This document shows positions 45,808-55,054 of a DNA stretch of 64,000 nucleotides, piece by piece. Under the pieces are notes generated by a model. That model was given only the letters and a program-made list of their open reading frames with translations, was not told the origin of the DNA and did not search any database. Origin of the DNA: Ruminococcus sp. (GTDB lineage: Bacteria > Bacillota > Clostridia > Oscillospirales > Acutalibacteraceae); assembly GCA_022768065.1 (NCBI GenBank), contig JALELS010000024.1, positions 1 through 64,000 of the forward strand, in the 5' to 3' direction. A program made the translations under genes and the position numbers. Every line of letters begins with the position of its first letter. Position 1 is the stretch's first letter.

Positions 45808-46218
45808 TTGACAAAGGCTCGTGAATACTCATTTATATATCTTTTCGGCGCATTGCTGTATGGTCTTATTGAAGTTGTTTGGCGCGGACACACACATTGG
45901 ACAATGGCTCTGACAGGCGGCGCAGCACTTTTAGCGCTATATATAATCAACATCAAAATGAGTAAAAGCAATATGTTTTTGAAATGTCTCATAGGTGCAA
46001 TAACAATAACCGCACTTGAATTTACGGTAGGTGTTATTATAAACATCATATTAAAATGGGATGTTTGGGATTATTCAAACAGGCCGCTGAATATTTTGGG
46101 ACAGATATGTCCGCTTTTTTTCTTTTTTTGGTACTTGCTGTGTATTCCGGGCTTTGCACTTTGCGGTTTTATCAGAAAAAGAATTGTAAAAAGAACATCC
46201 GTCGCAAAAAGCCGATAG
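45808..46218 (+). CDS. Small four-helix membrane protein, CmpB-like
   Basis: A 136-residue protein with about four hydrophobic helices and a basic C-terminus (RKRIVKRTS). The pattern GLIEVVWRGHTHWTMALTGG and the late WDVWDYS fit the family annotated as putative ABC transporter permease (CmpB-like), whose role is unproven. The start is probably TTG at 45808 with GGTGA 5 bases upstream; GTG at 45799 overlaps that site. Confidence 0.65.
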   Translation: MTKAREYSFIYLFGALLYGLIEVVWRGHTHWTMALTGGAALLALYIINIKMSKSNMFLKCLIGAITITALEFTVGVIINIILKWDVWDYSNRPLNILGQICPLFFFFWYLLCIPGFALCGFIRKRIVKRTSVAKSR

Positions 46219-46272
46219 GTTCATAATGTGACATCAATAAAAAACAAATTTGCAGGTACAATAATACATTGC

Positions 46273-46304
46273 CCCCCGAATAATGCCGGCGCATATTCGA
46301 GGGG
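46273..46304. terminator. Hairpin between convergent genes
   Basis: CCCCCGAATAATGC pairs with GCATATTCGAGGGG with small imperfections. T-rich sequence follows on the plus strand (TACTTTTAC). It probably ends both the small membrane protein gene and the GH27 gene. Confidence 0.55.
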
Positions 46305-46340
46305 TACTTTTACATTGTTTTACCGAACAAAACTACATTA

Positions 46341-48053
46341 TCAAACGGACTTAACTCTGTAAACCTTAACTCCGTGAGACGGTACATCTGCCGTTATTTT
46401 ATCGTTGGTAACGGCAATTTCATTATCCCAAAGCTCCGTATACTGATAGTTACCGCTGTTATTAAGGTCTACAAATGCCTCACCTGCAACAGCCTTTAAA
46501 GATGCGGACATAGTGAGAGTTGACGGTGATTTGTTAAAGAAACATACGGCAATTTCGCCGCCCTCAAGAGGTTTGACCAAAACATCGGAAATTCCGTTGG
46601 TTTTTACTCTGCGGCACTGGCAACCTTTTTTGTCCTGGTCTATTGCGATAAGTTCTTTATTTTTGAGAATGGAAAGAATTTTGTTATTCTCATCCACCTC
46701 TCCGTCGGAATTGAGAAACGTTCTTATATCATTGCCTAAAATCAGCGGAGAAGCCATCATACACCAAAGAGAAAAATGAGATTTATTCTCTTCGTATGTA
46801 AGCTTGCCGTTGCCGACTTCAAGCATATCGGGGTCATTCCATGCGCCTACGCTTGCGTATTTATAGAGCTTAACGTTAACCTCATAAATGGCAAGAACCG
46901 AAGCCCAAAACGGTTTTATATCGGGTGTGGTTCGCCATAAATTGCCTGCCTCGGCTCCCCATTTCCACGGTTGATTGGTTCCCCACTCACAAATTGAATA
47001 AACTATCGGTTTTTCCGGTACATTATGTTTCTCGGCAAAGAGCTTTGTCGCACGCTTGAGCTCCTTGCCCATATTTTTATACTGTGTGGCGGCGCTGTCC
47101 ATAGGCGAACCTATCGGATTTTTAAGCTCTATTGTATTGTCGCCCTTTTTAAGCGAAACAAATGTCTGTGTGCGCCCGTCGCGCGACCAAGCCTTTGTCT
47201 CGGGGAATTCCATAGGGTAACTTTCGTCGGCGTTTACGGTGATTTCAAGGTATTTTTTCTTTTTATTTGCCGATTTTACAAATACGACCGTAAGAACATA
47301 CTCGCCGTCTTCCGGCACATTGACAAAACTGAACCTTACAGAGCCGTTACCGCTGTCGAGATGCGAAATATATGAGCCCTTTTCGTCGGTTATAACCTTT
47401 GCGGTTCCGTAAAGTTCGCCGTTTTCAGCCTCAAGAACAATATCTTCCGCAAGATTGTCTCCCGAGATAATTATTTTGTCTATGTTCGGAGCAAGAGAAG
47501 AAATCAGCTTATGATGACAATAATCATATTTAAAATACTCAATGCCCCAATCGGCAAAAGTCTCGGCATCAATTCTTTCATTGCCCAACGAAGCAGGCAA
47601 ATCTTCGCAGGTAAGAGTGCCGTTTGACGAGTATATGCCCGCTTTAAATCCCTTTTCGTTTAACTGCTGTACAAGCGACTTAATGCCCGAAGAAAACGAC
47701 TTGAGGTCACCTTGAAGTCTGCCGTTTTCATCACGGATAGAGCTGTGCCAACAATCATCAAGATTTACATATTGATACCCGGCGTCAAGCAGGCCGCTTT
47801 TTTTCATAGCGTCGGCAGTATCAAGAATCAGCTTCTCGTTTATATTGTTTCTGAAAGTATTCCAGCTCGACCAACCCATGGGCGGAGTCAGCGCCGCATT
47901 ATTGCCGTATGTTCCTGTCGCTTTAATATGCACACCGCATTTTGATATAAGCTTTTTAACCTCGCATACCGGGCAAATATGCTTTTTCTTAATGGCGGTA
48001 ACACCTGCGGCTGCGGTAAAAACGGCAGCAGCGGAAATAATCTTACCTATCAT
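46341..48053 (-). CDS. GH27 alpha-galactosidase with an inserted CBM6/35-like module
   Basis: A 570-residue protein. An N-terminal hydrophobic segment (IISAAAVFTAAAGVTAI then KKK) probably anchors it in the membrane, followed by CPVC. GH27 landmarks are TPPMGWSSWN, NLDDCW, the nucleophile Asp177 in FKYDYC, CEWG, the probable acid Asp378 in WRTTPDI and WNDPDML. Between Asp177 and CEWG, residues about 195-315 form an extra beta-rich module: VLEAENGEL, GNGSVRFSF, VPEDGEYVL, and a final GDNTIEL, the pattern of CBM6/CBM35. GH27 enzymes usually have a short loop there. The first start at 48191 is rejected; GGAGG lies 6 bases before 48053. Confidence 0.88.
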   Translation of the reverse strand: MIGKIISAAAVFTAAAGVTAIKKKHICPVCEVKKLISKCGVHIKATGTYGNNAALTPPMGWSSWNTFRNNINEKLILDTADAMKKSGLLDAGYQYVNLDDCWHSSIRDENGRLQGDLKSFSSGIKSLVQQLNEKGFKAGIYSSNGTLTCEDLPASLGNERIDAETFADWGIEYFKYDYCHHKLISSLAPNIDKIIISGDNLAEDIVLEAENGELYGTAKVITDEKGSYISHLDSGNGSVRFSFVNVPEDGEYVLTVVFVKSANKKKKYLEITVNADESYPMEFPETKAWSRDGRTQTFVSLKKGDNTIELKNPIGSPMDSAATQYKNMGKELKRATKLFAEKHNVPEKPIVYSICEWGTNQPWKWGAEAGNLWRTTPDIKPFWASVLAIYEVNVKLYKYASVGAWNDPDMLEVGNGKLTYEENKSHFSLWCMMASPLILGNDIRTFLNSDGEVDENNKILSILKNKELIAIDQDKKGCQCRRVKTNGISDVLVKPLEGGEIAVCFFNKSPSTLTMSASLKAVAGEAFVDLNNSGNYQYTELWDNEIAVTNDKITADVPSHGVKVYRVKSV

Positions 48054-48083
48054 TTTGTTCCTCCGTAATTCCTTTTTATACAC

Positions 48084-48111
48084 AAAAATGGAGTCAGCAA
48101 AAGCCAACTCC
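48084..48111 (-). terminator. Terminator of the ispH-rpsA operon
   Basis: On the minus strand GGAGTTGGC pairs with GCTGACTCC (two G-U pairs) over TTTT, followed by ATTTTTG. Confidence 0.8.
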
Positions 48112-48126
48112 CCTAAATCGCAATAA

Positions 48127-50142
48127 TTATTCTTCGACAGTTTCAGTCTTTTCTTCCTCTGCGGGAGCTTCTTCGGCAACCGGAGCGTCAAGCAAAGCTT
48201 TTCTTGAAAGGCTTACGCGCTTCTTATCGAAATCGATATCAAGGATTTTGGCTTTAACGGTATCGCCTACTTTAAGAACTTCAGCCGGATTTGCTATATG
48301 CTCATGAGCAATTTCGGAAATGTGGATAAGACCGTCAATTCCGGGAAGGATGTTGGCGAAAGCGCCGAACGAAGTAAGACCGACAATCTTAGCTTCACAT
48401 TCGGTTCCGACAGGATAATCGCGCTTGAGAATTTCCCAAGGATTGTCCTCAACCTTTTTGTAGCCGAGAGAAATCTTTTTGTTTTCTCTGTCGAGAGCCT
48501 TTATGTATACTTCAACGGTGTCGCCGACTTTAACGACATCGGACGGATGCTTGATTCTTGTCCAGGAAAGCTCCGAGATGTGAATCATGCCGTCTACGCC
48601 GCCGAGGTCAACAAATGCGCCGTAAGAAGTGAGCGAACGAACTACGCCGTGATAAACCTGACCCTCTTCAGCCTGAGCCCAGAATTTTTCCTCCGCAGCC
48701 TTTCTCTCTTCCTTAGCAACGGCTCTTATTGAACCTACAACACGTTTTCTCTTCTTATCAACCTCGATAATCTTGAACTTAACGGTTGTTTTAACCATAT
48801 CTTCAAGAGAATCGCTGCGATTAGCCTTTGCAAGTGAAGCAGGGATAAATACTCTTATTCCGCCGTACTGTACAAAGAGACCCTTGCCGTCGCCGACAAC
48901 GCCTGTAACTGTTCCCTCAACGACCTGATCGCTCTCTTCCGAAAGCTCATCCCAAGCCTTAGCTGCATCGTAGCGTTTCTTGGAAAGCATCATGGTGCCT
49001 TCCTGGTCGTTAGTCTTCATAATGATAAGATCAAGCTTATCGCCGACCTTAACCTCTTTCTGAGGATCTGCGTTCGGATCTGCGCTGTATTCGTCAAGCG
49101 GAATATAGCCTGCATGTTTTCTGCCGGCAATCTCAACCTGAATCTCGGTAGGTGTAACGCCTACTACATAACCGACAACTTTTTGGTCTGAGCTTGAATC
49201 TATATATTCGTCAACCAAATCAGCGAAACTCTCACCGGACGGCTTCTCTTGCTCCTCCTTTTCGACTGATGTTGATGCGTTTTTGATTTCTTCGTTTTCG
49301 GACATTGTTTTCAGTACCTCCTTAATAATACTGTCGGGAGTTGAAGCTCCGGCAGTAACGCCAACTGAATGAAACCGCGACAAGTCAATGTCTTGCAACT
49401 CTGCGGCAGTCTCAATTAAAAAAGTCGGACAATTGGCCTCGCAAACAGATTTAAGCTTTGCGGTATTGCTGCTTTGCCTTCCGCCTATTATGACCATTGC
49501 ATCATTGGTCAGCGAAAGCGCGGCGGCTTCCTTTTGTCTTTCCTCAGTCGCACAACATATTGTATCAAAAATTACGGCATTTGTATATACCATTTTTATT
49601 TTTTTTACACATTTTTCAAAAATTTTTGTACTGAAAGTGGTCTGAGAAACCAAAATCAAGCCGTTTTTTGATAAATCGGGTTGATTTTCTATAATTTCAT
49701 CAAGCTCTTTTTCACTGTTAAATACAAAAGATTTGCCGTTACAGTAACTTCGAATTCCGATAACCTCCGGGTGAGATTTATCGCCGGCTATCAAGGTTAC
49801 ATTCTCACTTGTTGAATTTTCGCTTACTATTTTGTGTATTTTTGTGACAAACGGGCACGTGGCATTACAGTAATTCGGAGATATGCTCTTGACGTCTTCC
49901 ATCATATCTTTCGGTATACCGTGAGTTCTGACAACTATTAAGTCGCCGTCTTTGCACTCATCCGGACCGTTAATTATACGTACGCCTTTATCCTCAAAAT
50001 GCTTTATAACCTGCGGATTGTGAATTATAGGCCCCAATGTGCAAACATTTCGGTTCTTTTTCACAAGCTCTTCAAGTAAATTTACGGCACGGTTAACACC
50101 GAAACAAAAACCCGCACTTTTTGCCAAAGTTATTCTTTGCAA
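48127..50142 (-). CDS. ispH-rpsA: IspH reductase fused to ribosomal protein S1
   Basis: A 671-residue bifunctional protein. Residues 1-285 are 4-hydroxy-3-methylbut-2-enyl diphosphate reductase, last step of the MEP isoprenoid pathway, with iron-sulfur cysteines Cys13, Cys96 and Cys196. Four S1 domains follow (about 317-390, 405-472, 493-562, 578-648; the last two show SYGAFVDLGG and SFGAFANI), then an acidic tail. S1 binds mRNA on the ribosome. The fusion is well known in Clostridia. The start is TTG at 50142 with GGAGG upstream, inside the end of plsC; another TTG at 50157 overlaps that site. Confidence 0.95.
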   Translation of the reverse strand: MQRITLAKSAGFCFGVNRAVNLLEELVKKNRNVCTLGPIIHNPQVIKHFEDKGVRIINGPDECKDGDLIVVRTHGIPKDMMEDVKSISPNYCNATCPFVTKIHKIVSENSTSENVTLIAGDKSHPEVIGIRSYCNGKSFVFNSEKELDEIIENQPDLSKNGLILVSQTTFSTKIFEKCVKKIKMVYTNAVIFDTICCATEERQKEAAALSLTNDAMVIIGGRQSSNTAKLKSVCEANCPTFLIETAAELQDIDLSRFHSVGVTAGASTPDSIIKEVLKTMSENEEIKNASTSVEKEEQEKPSGESFADLVDEYIDSSSDQKVVGYVVGVTPTEIQVEIAGRKHAGYIPLDEYSADPNADPQKEVKVGDKLDLIIMKTNDQEGTMMLSKKRYDAAKAWDELSEESDQVVEGTVTGVVGDGKGLFVQYGGIRVFIPASLAKANRSDSLEDMVKTTVKFKIIEVDKKRKRVVGSIRAVAKEERKAAEEKFWAQAEEGQVYHGVVRSLTSYGAFVDLGGVDGMIHISELSWTRIKHPSDVVKVGDTVEVYIKALDRENKKISLGYKKVEDNPWEILKRDYPVGTECEAKIVGLTSFGAFANILPGIDGLIHISEIAHEHIANPAEVLKVGDTVKAKILDIDFDKKRVSLSRKALLDAPVAEEAPAEEEKTETVEE

Positions 50143-50768
50143 TTTCCTTCCTCCCAAAGAGCGGTTATCTCTTCCATAATTTTTTCTGCGGCTCTGTTTA
50201 CTTCTTCGTGCGAGTCTGTATCGGTAAAGCCGAATTCGTCATACTTTATGACCTTTCCGAAACGCACGGTAAGCAATGTGCCGCTTTTAAAATTACTTTC
50301 GCTGTATATACTGCACGGAAGAACATCCGAATGTGTGGCTTTCGCTATTACAGCAGCTCCGGCCTTCGGTTTTCCGGGTCTTCCCTCATGATTGCGTGTC
50401 CCCTCGGGGAAAATACCGAGCACCCAACCGTTTTTAATAAGCCGCTCCGCGTAGCCTATTGCGGTTTTATCATTATGACCGCGTTTTATGGGAAAGGCGT
50501 TAAGGTGAGTCAAGAACCAAGCGGCAAACGGATTTTTGAAAAGCTCGTACTTTGACATAAAATGTATCGGTCTGACATTTGAGCCGCCGAGAGCTATAGG
50601 GTCGAAATTGTTTGCGTGATTGCACGCGAGAATAAGCCCACCCTCTTTCGGTATATTCTCTTTGCCGATATACTGCACTTTCATTTTTGTCTTGCAGACG
50701 GCAAGACATATCGGCATTAAAATATGATACATTTTATATTCTTTCAGCTTATCGAAATTAAACCCCAT
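50130..50768 (-). CDS. plsC: 1-acyl-sn-glycerol-3-phosphate acyltransferase
   Basis: A 212-residue acyltransferase. The catalytic HX4D is in NHANNFDP and the second motif is FPEGTRNHEG. It makes phosphatidic acid at the membrane. It overlaps ispH-rpsA by 13 bases and lies 4 bases after cmk; the order cmk-plsC-ispH is frequent in Clostridia. Confidence 0.92.
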   Translation of the reverse strand: MGFNFDKLKEYKMYHILMPICLAVCKTKMKVQYIGKENIPKEGGLILACNHANNFDPIALGGSNVRPIHFMSKYELFKNPFAAWFLTHLNAFPIKRGHNDKTAIGYAERLIKNGWVLGIFPEGTRNHEGRPGKPKAGAAVIAKATHSDVLPCSIYSESNFKSGTLLTVRFGKVIKYDEFGFTDTDSHEEVNRAAEKIMEEITALWEEGNCKE

Positions 50769-50772
50769 AATC

Positions 50773-51435
50773 TCACATATGCTCCCTTATAATATCTGTT
50801 ATTTTTTCAATCGACTCATCAAGCGACAAAAGAGTTGTGTCCACCGTGATACTGTCTTTTGCCGGTTTCAACGGAGCGATTTTTCGGTGTGAATCGTTGT
50901 AATCACGCTCTTTAAGGTCTGATAAAACCTCTTCGTAACCGACGGCGGCGCCCTTTGCGGAAAGTTCCTTATAACGTCTCATCGCACGGGATTCCGGAGA
51001 AGCCGTTAAAAATATTTTAACGTCTGCATTCGGCAATACAACGGTTCCGATATCTCTGCCGTCCATAATGCAATTGTTTTTTTCGGCTATATTCCTTTGC
51101 AAATCAAAAAGGAAGCTTCTGACTTCGGGTACAGCCGAAACATCGGACGCAGCCATTGATGACTTCGGCAGGCGGATTTCATCGGAGACATCCTCACCGT
51201 TTAAAAATACGTGCTGAACACCGTCTTTAAATCCGAGCTCAACTTTTATTTTCGGTAAAGCCTCTTTCAGCTTTTCGCGTGATTTTGTGTCTATTCCGTT
51301 TCTCAGCGCATAAACACCGACAGAGCGATACAGCGCTCCGGTATCGACATAAATAAATCCCAACTTGTCGGCGGCGGCTCTTGAAATAGTACTTTTGCCG
51401 GCACCGGCAGGTCCGTCTATAGCGACATTTATCAT
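50773..51435 (-). CDS. cmk: Cytidylate kinase
   Basis: A 220-residue kinase that phosphorylates CMP and dCMP. Walker A GPAGAGKST, the CMP-binding region YVDTGALYR, MDGRDIGTVV and the lid region FLTASPESRAMRR are visible. It lies 20 bases after the FAD protein gene. Confidence 0.96.
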   Translation of the reverse strand: MINVAIDGPAGAGKSTISRAAADKLGFIYVDTGALYRSVGVYALRNGIDTKSREKLKEALPKIKVELGFKDGVQHVFLNGEDVSDEIRLPKSSMAASDVSAVPEVRSFLFDLQRNIAEKNNCIMDGRDIGTVVLPNADVKIFLTASPESRAMRRYKELSAKGAAVGYEEVLSDLKERDYNDSHRKIAPLKPAKDSITVDTTLLSLDESIEKITDIIREHM

Positions 51436-51455
51436 AATGCTATCCCCTGTTTTTA

Positions 51456-52688
51456 TTATTGTGCATTGCCTGCGGCAAATCCCGTGGAAAAGGCAATTTG
51501 GAGGTTAAAGCCACCCGTATATGCGTCTACATCAACAACTTCACCGGCAAAATACAAATTCCTGCACAGCTTACTCTCCATTGTCTTGGGTGAAAGTTCG
51601 TTTACATCGACTCCGCCCGAAGTTATAACAGCCTCGCTTATAGGTCTGAATCTGAGGACCGTAAGCTTCAAATTCTTAATTGTGTGAACAAGTCTTTTTC
51701 TTTCTTCCTTTGTAAGCTGATTGCACTTTGTTGAATTTTTAATGCCCGAGAGGCGCACAACCGGATTGATTATAGCCCGCGGCAACAAAAGCCCCACAAG
51801 ATTTGAAACCGCTTTATTGCTGTTTTCCGACATCTCGCGTAAAATACGCGCGTCGAGTTTTTCGTCATCGAGCGCAGGTTTCATATCGACATATATTTCA
51901 TAACGGCACGGCTCCATATTGCGCATATGTGCGCTTGCCGATAAAATCATGGGTCCGGACACACCGAAATGGGTAAAAAGCATTTCGCCGAAATCGGAAT
52001 AAACTTGCTTTCCCGTTTTGGTATCCGTTACTTTCAGCGCACAGTTACGCAGCGAAAGACCCATGGCTTCTCCGCAAAATCCCTCGCGGCACTCAAGGGC
52101 AACAAGTGACGGCAGACAAGCGGTTACGGTGTGGCCTGCCTGTTTTGCAAAGGCATACCCGTCGCCCGTGGAACCTGTTTTCGGATAAGACAAGCCGCCG
52201 GTTGTAACAATAACGGCGTCGGCATAATGTATAAGTCCGTCCTCGGTTTTTACGCCTCTTACCTCTCCGTCGGAAATCATCAAGGATTTAACGCGCGATG
52301 TCTTGCGTTTGACGCCGTTTACGGTTACGAATTTATTAAGGGCATCAACTATGTCTACCGCTTTATCGGATACGGGAAAAACTCTGTTTCCCCTTTCGAC
52401 TTTAAGCGGAACTCCGAGTTCTTCAAAAAAGTCCATAGTGTCCCGTGCCGAAAATTCGGAAAAAGCGCTGTATAAAAATCTGCCGTTCCGCGGAACATTA
52501 TCTATCAGGCCCTTGGTATCAAATGTGGCATTGGTAACATTGCAGCGACCCTTACCGGTAATCATTATCTTTCTGCCGACCTTGTCGTTTCGCTCAAAAA
52601 GAACTACGTCGTTCCCGTTTTTTGCCGCCGTACCGGCAGCCATAAGTCCTGCGGCACCGGCACCCACTACTATAACTTTTTTACTCAT
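51456..52688 (-). CDS. HI0933-family FAD-dependent oxidoreductase
   Basis: A 410-residue flavoprotein. The FAD-binding motif is VVGAGAAGLMAAG, GKGRCNVTN and TGGLSYPKTGSTGDG are family hallmarks, and the C-terminus ends with FAGEVVDVDAYTGGFNLQ. The HI0933/BaiN-like family includes bile acid reductases, but most members are uncharacterised. The start is ATG at 52688, overlapping the rpiR stop; the earlier ATG at 52745 lies well inside rpiR. Confidence 0.85.
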   Translation of the reverse strand: MSKKVIVVGAGAAGLMAAGTAAKNGNDVVLFERNDKVGRKIMITGKGRCNVTNATFDTKGLIDNVPRNGRFLYSAFSEFSARDTMDFFEELGVPLKVERGNRVFPVSDKAVDIVDALNKFVTVNGVKRKTSRVKSLMISDGEVRGVKTEDGLIHYADAVIVTTGGLSYPKTGSTGDGYAFAKQAGHTVTACLPSLVALECREGFCGEAMGLSLRNCALKVTDTKTGKQVYSDFGEMLFTHFGVSGPMILSASAHMRNMEPCRYEIYVDMKPALDDEKLDARILREMSENSNKAVSNLVGLLLPRAIINPVVRLSGIKNSTKCNQLTKEERKRLVHTIKNLKLTVLRFRPISEAVITSGGVDVNELSPKTMESKLCRNLYFAGEVVDVDAYTGGFNLQIAFSTGFAAGNAQ

Positions 52689-53559
52689 TTTCGGAAATAT
52701 CCTCTGCTTTTTCGTATACCTGATATTCGTCCCAAATGCTCTCAAGCTTGTTGAAATTGTTGATTACTTCTTCACGCTTGCTCAGCGTTACCGCTACAAT
52801 AAGCGCGTTAATAAGACTCAGCGGTGCAACGAGCGAATCAACCACGGACGCCATATCGGAGCGCGCCACAAGCAAACAATCCGCATATGAAGCGATGGGA
52901 GAGGTTTCGGAATCGGTTATCGCCACTATTTTGGCGCCTCTGTCCGATACAAATCTTATTGCATTTACGGTCTGCTTTGAATACCGCGGAAAGCTTATCG
53001 CTATGCACACGTCTTCTTTATCTATTCTGAACATCTGCTCAAACATTTCGGAGGCGCTTGATGTATCGATAAGTTCAACCGAATCAAAAACAAGATTGAA
53101 ATAGAAACCGAGGAAACTTGCAAGCGCGGCAGATGAACGGACGCCGAGAATATATATTTTGCGAGCCTTGTTTATGGTGGATACGGCTTTTGCAAAATCC
53201 TCCCTCGATGTCTTTTCGTAGGTTTCACGAATCAAATCAATATCGCCGTTAAGAACGGTTCTAACGATGTCATTATCACCTATGAGGCTTTCCGAAACCT
53301 CCATCCTCTGGACTGCGGTCAGCTTTGATTTTATCATTTGCTGAAGTTCTTTTTGCAATTCGGGATAGCCTTTAAATCCGAGTTCCGTAGCAAATCGTAC
53401 AACGGTACTCTCGCTGACTCCCACCTTTTTGCCGAGAGCGGAAGCCGTCATAAAAGCGGCTTTATCATAGTTTTCTTTAATATACGAGGCTATCTTCTTA
53501 TGACCCTTTGAGAGCTTTCTCACATTTGAATCAAGCTTTGAAAGCAAAGAACTCTTCAC
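52681..53559 (-). CDS. RpiR/MurR family transcriptional regulator
   Basis: A 292-residue regulator. The N-terminal helix-turn-helix (SALGKKVGVSESTVVRFATELGF) is followed by a SIS domain that binds phosphosugars (KIYILGVRSSAALA, AISFPRYSKQTVNA). RpiR proteins respond to sugar phosphates. It leads an operon of housekeeping genes (cmk, plsC, ispH-rpsA), and a 10-bp inverted repeat sits next to its own -10, so autoregulation is likely. Confidence 0.9.
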   Translation of the reverse strand: MKSSLLSKLDSNVRKLSKGHKKIASYIKENYDKAAFMTASALGKKVGVSESTVVRFATELGFKGYPELQKELQQMIKSKLTAVQRMEVSESLIGDNDIVRTVLNGDIDLIRETYEKTSREDFAKAVSTINKARKIYILGVRSSAALASFLGFYFNLVFDSVELIDTSSASEMFEQMFRIDKEDVCIAISFPRYSKQTVNAIRFVSDRGAKIVAITDSETSPIASYADCLLVARSDMASVVDSLVAPLSLINALIVAVTLSKREEVINNFNKLESIWDEYQVYEKAEDISENE

Positions 53560-53585
53560 TGTACAGCGCTTCCTTATCTTATATA

Positions 53586-53618
53586 AATAGTGTTGTATCC
53601 GACGGAGCCAACACTATT
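53586..53618. promoter_or_regulatory. Inverted repeat, probable RpiR operator
   Basis: AATAGTGTTG (53586-53595) and CAACACTATT (53609-53618) are a perfect 10-bp inverted repeat with a 13-base centre. It directly abuts the -10 and covers the transcription start, the classic position of a repressor site. It could also form a leader hairpin. Confidence 0.6.
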
Positions 53619-53646
53619 ATTATAATGTCTATTATACGAAAATCAA
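53619..53646 (-). promoter_or_regulatory. Promoter of the rpiR operon
   Basis: On the minus strand TTGATT (53641-53646), a 16-base spacer, and TATAAT (53619-53624). Confidence 0.7.
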
Positions 53647-53672
53647 GCGAAAATGCAGGAATTACTGCAAAA

Positions 53673-54869
53673 TTATTCAATTCTGACTAAATTATCCGTC
53701 ATATCCGTTCCGCTTTGCCTAATTTTAGGCAATGTCATATTAAAAATGTCCGTAGTTCTGCATTCAAGGGAATATAATCTTTCAGAAAATCCGCCGAGTT
53801 TTTTGACGTCGCCGACAGTCATAACAATCGGTAAAGCTGCGTTTTTTCTCGCTATCCGCAATACGTCTTTTCCCTTTTGCGTAAATCCGAGTACACGGAT
53901 ATACGGAGGATCAGACAAAGTGATATTGTTTGTTATGCCGAAAAACGAATTTAGAACAACGCGCCGAATACGCGAATGAGTAAAGCGCTTTGTTTTGGCG
54001 AGATCATAAAGTTCCGTAAGGTTTTGAGCGGATGCTGCAGCTGAGAGAAGTCGGTTTTCTATCCCCTCGCCGACGCCGTAGATGTTACTGAAATCGGACG
54101 GAGTTTTAAGTTTTAAAGACGCTATTACGGCATTTCCTATCCTGTTCATATCGGACGGCGCCGCCTTGTTTGATATTTCGTTCATCAAAATATTTTGCGA
54201 TTCTGCGGGCAAAAACATATCCGCACTTTTGTTTTCGCGGATAAGGGCACGAATTTTGGACGCGGGCGCAATGTTGCCCGAAACCTCGGCGGAATCGTGC
54301 GACGCACCGCTCCTTTTTACGGTATGCGCCTCAATATCCGAGGAAAGAGCTTTAAGCGCTTTCAGATACTCGACCGCCAAGATGTTGTTAGGCTCAGAAA
54401 GGACCGCGGCGGTTTCCGCTCCGAAAACATCTTTTACCGCGGCAAATCGCGCCGCAGGATAACTTACGCCGTTTTTGAGTTCGGATTTAAGCTTTAAATT
54501 GACATCATCGTCGTATAAAGCCTCCGCAGCTTTTTGTAAAAGGCTTATCCTGCCGCATTCGCTGCCGAATGAAATATCCGTAACCGCTCCGAGAGAATTC
54601 AAAATATACACGGAAGAATAGGCGAAACGCTCTGCCGAAGATACGGCATACGGCATGGGAAGTTCAAGAACAAGGTCAACTCCGCCGAGCAGGGCGGCTT
54701 TTGCCCTCGCGTACTTTGACATCACAGCCGTTTCGGCTCGCTGAACGTAATTACCGCTCATCACCGAAACTACCGCGCAGTCCCCGTCGTTTTTGCGTAT
54801 TTCGTCTATCTGGAATTTATGTCCGTTATGGAACGGATTATACTCGGATACTATACCGTAAACTTTCAT
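53673..54869 (-). CDS. tmcAL: tRNA(Met) cytidine acetate ligase TmcAL
   Basis: A 398-residue nucleotidyltransferase-like protein. It starts VYGIVSEYNPFHNGH, carrying the HxGH adenylation motif (His14, His17), and contains SGNYVQR and SYPAARF-like segments of the TmcAL family. In Bacillus this enzyme makes N4-acetylcytidine at the wobble base of elongator tRNA-Met from acetate and ATP. The neighbouring divergent gene is acetate kinase, which fits an acetate theme. Confidence 0.9.
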   Translation of the reverse strand: MKVYGIVSEYNPFHNGHKFQIDEIRKNDGDCAVVSVMSGNYVQRAETAVMSKYARAKAALLGGVDLVLELPMPYAVSSAERFAYSSVYILNSLGAVTDISFGSECGRISLLQKAAEALYDDDVNLKLKSELKNGVSYPAARFAAVKDVFGAETAAVLSEPNNILAVEYLKALKALSSDIEAHTVKRSGASHDSAEVSGNIAPASKIRALIRENKSADMFLPAESQNILMNEISNKAAPSDMNRIGNAVIASLKLKTPSDFSNIYGVGEGIENRLLSAAASAQNLTELYDLAKTKRFTHSRIRRVVLNSFFGITNNITLSDPPYIRVLGFTQKGKDVLRIARKNAALPIVMTVGDVKKLGGFSERLYSLECRTTDIFNMTLPKIRQSGTDMTDNLVRIE

Positions 54870-54932
54870 AGATAATCTCCGTCAAATCAAGTGCTGTGCC
54901 GGACAAGCCCGACAAAACTTCAAATTAAACAT

Positions 54933-54961
54933 ATTTTATAATATCGGCGAAATTTAGTCAA
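54933..54961 (-). promoter_or_regulatory. Promoter of tmcAL
   Basis: On the minus strand TTGACT (54956-54961) and TAAAAT (54933-54938) with a 17-base spacer. Confidence 0.65.
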
Positions 54962-54984
54962 ATCTCTTCGGCACATATTATTCC

Positions 54985-55013
54985 TTGAAAAATCTGTCGA
55001 AACAGTATATAAT
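54985..55013 (+). promoter_or_regulatory. Promoter of ackA
   Basis: TTGAAA (54985-54990) and TATAAT (55008-55013) with a 17-base spacer. The spacer holds a short inverted repeat CTGT-CGAA-ACAG (54994-55005) that might be an operator half-turn. Confidence 0.85.
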
Positions 55014-55054
55014 AACCATTGATAATTTTATTAGCAATTTGGGAGGTATTATTT

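Noticed and set aside
45645-46049. A 134-codon minus-strand frame opposite the small membrane protein
   Set aside because: It mirrors the plus-strand gene, which has the better start and a membrane-protein pattern; it also overlaps the mtaB promoter.
48127-50142. IspH-S1 fusion as a novel protein
   Set aside because: The fusion is already well known in Clostridia; it is reported as a feature only.
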